A program made the translations under genes and the position numbers. Shown in pieces: positions 63,999 through 64,000 of a stretch of DNA of 64,000 nucleotides; positions within the stretch are counted from its first letter, which is position 1; each line of letters opens with the position of its first letter. The stretch is from Mactra quadrangularis (Eukaryota; Mollusca; Bivalvia; Venerida; Mactridae). The DNA lies in NCBI GenBank assembly GCA_025267735.1, contig CM046304.1, positions 930,001 to 994,000 on the forward strand. Reading direction: 5' to 3'. Under the pieces are notes generated by a model that did no database searches, was not told where the DNA came from, and worked only from the letters and a program-made list of their open reading frames with translations.

Positions 63999-64000
63999 GA

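Overview
The window is animal nuclear DNA. It is AT-rich, with five intron-rich protein genes whose GT-AG introns are packed with short non-autonomous transposons. The tRNA-derived SINEs, the ACGG-microsatellite and 'pearl'-like core-repeat elements and the many short inverted-repeat elements suggest a bivalve mollusc or another lophotrochozoan. The species cannot be named from sequence alone.

Genes, left to right: (1) the 5' end of an SH3-domain sorting nexin of the SNX9/18/33 type (minus; two coding exons at 4782-8857, the rest lies beyond the left edge or was not seen). (2) PINX1 (minus, 17967-11389, 6 exons, 616 aa), a G-patch nucleolar/telomerase regulator with an unusually long repeated Lys/Asp tail and a Gly-Arg end. 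(3) PLK1 (minus, 34202-24186, 13 exons, 598 aa), with all kinase and polo-box signature residues. (4) API5 (plus, 37327-46227, 12 exons, 533 aa). (5) A tectonic, TCTN1/3-like (minus, 63998-49564, 13 exons, 731 aa), of the ciliary transition zone. For the last four, coding phase was followed across every junction and an open frame runs from ATG to stop. PLK1 and PINX1 are neighbours on the same strand. PLK1 and API5 are divergent across 3.1 kb. API5 and the tectonic gene converge on about 0.9 kb between their likely polyadenylation signals.

Between and inside the genes lie many mobile elements: 14 copies of one Helentron/HINE-like family, relatives with ACGG or GTTGGC microsatellites, a family with 9-bp target duplications (Mutator-like), hAT-type elements with 8-bp target duplications (one of 1.7 kb sits inside a SINE), at least three tRNA-derived SINE families, several foldback MITEs, one terminal-repeat miniature retrotransposon (TRIM) whose 141-bp repeats hold a tRNA-like promoter, a LINE relic, and a ~64-bp minisatellite of about 17 units.

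The most notable points are: the PLK1 promoter, with a CDE/CHR-like pair and two CCAAT boxes 31 bp apart; the long PINX1 tail with a candidate PP1-docking motif; an inverted pair of elements that brackets PINX1 exons 3-4; the Helentron end lying against the API5 exon 8 acceptor; and the TRIM. I saw no wholly unknown protein system.
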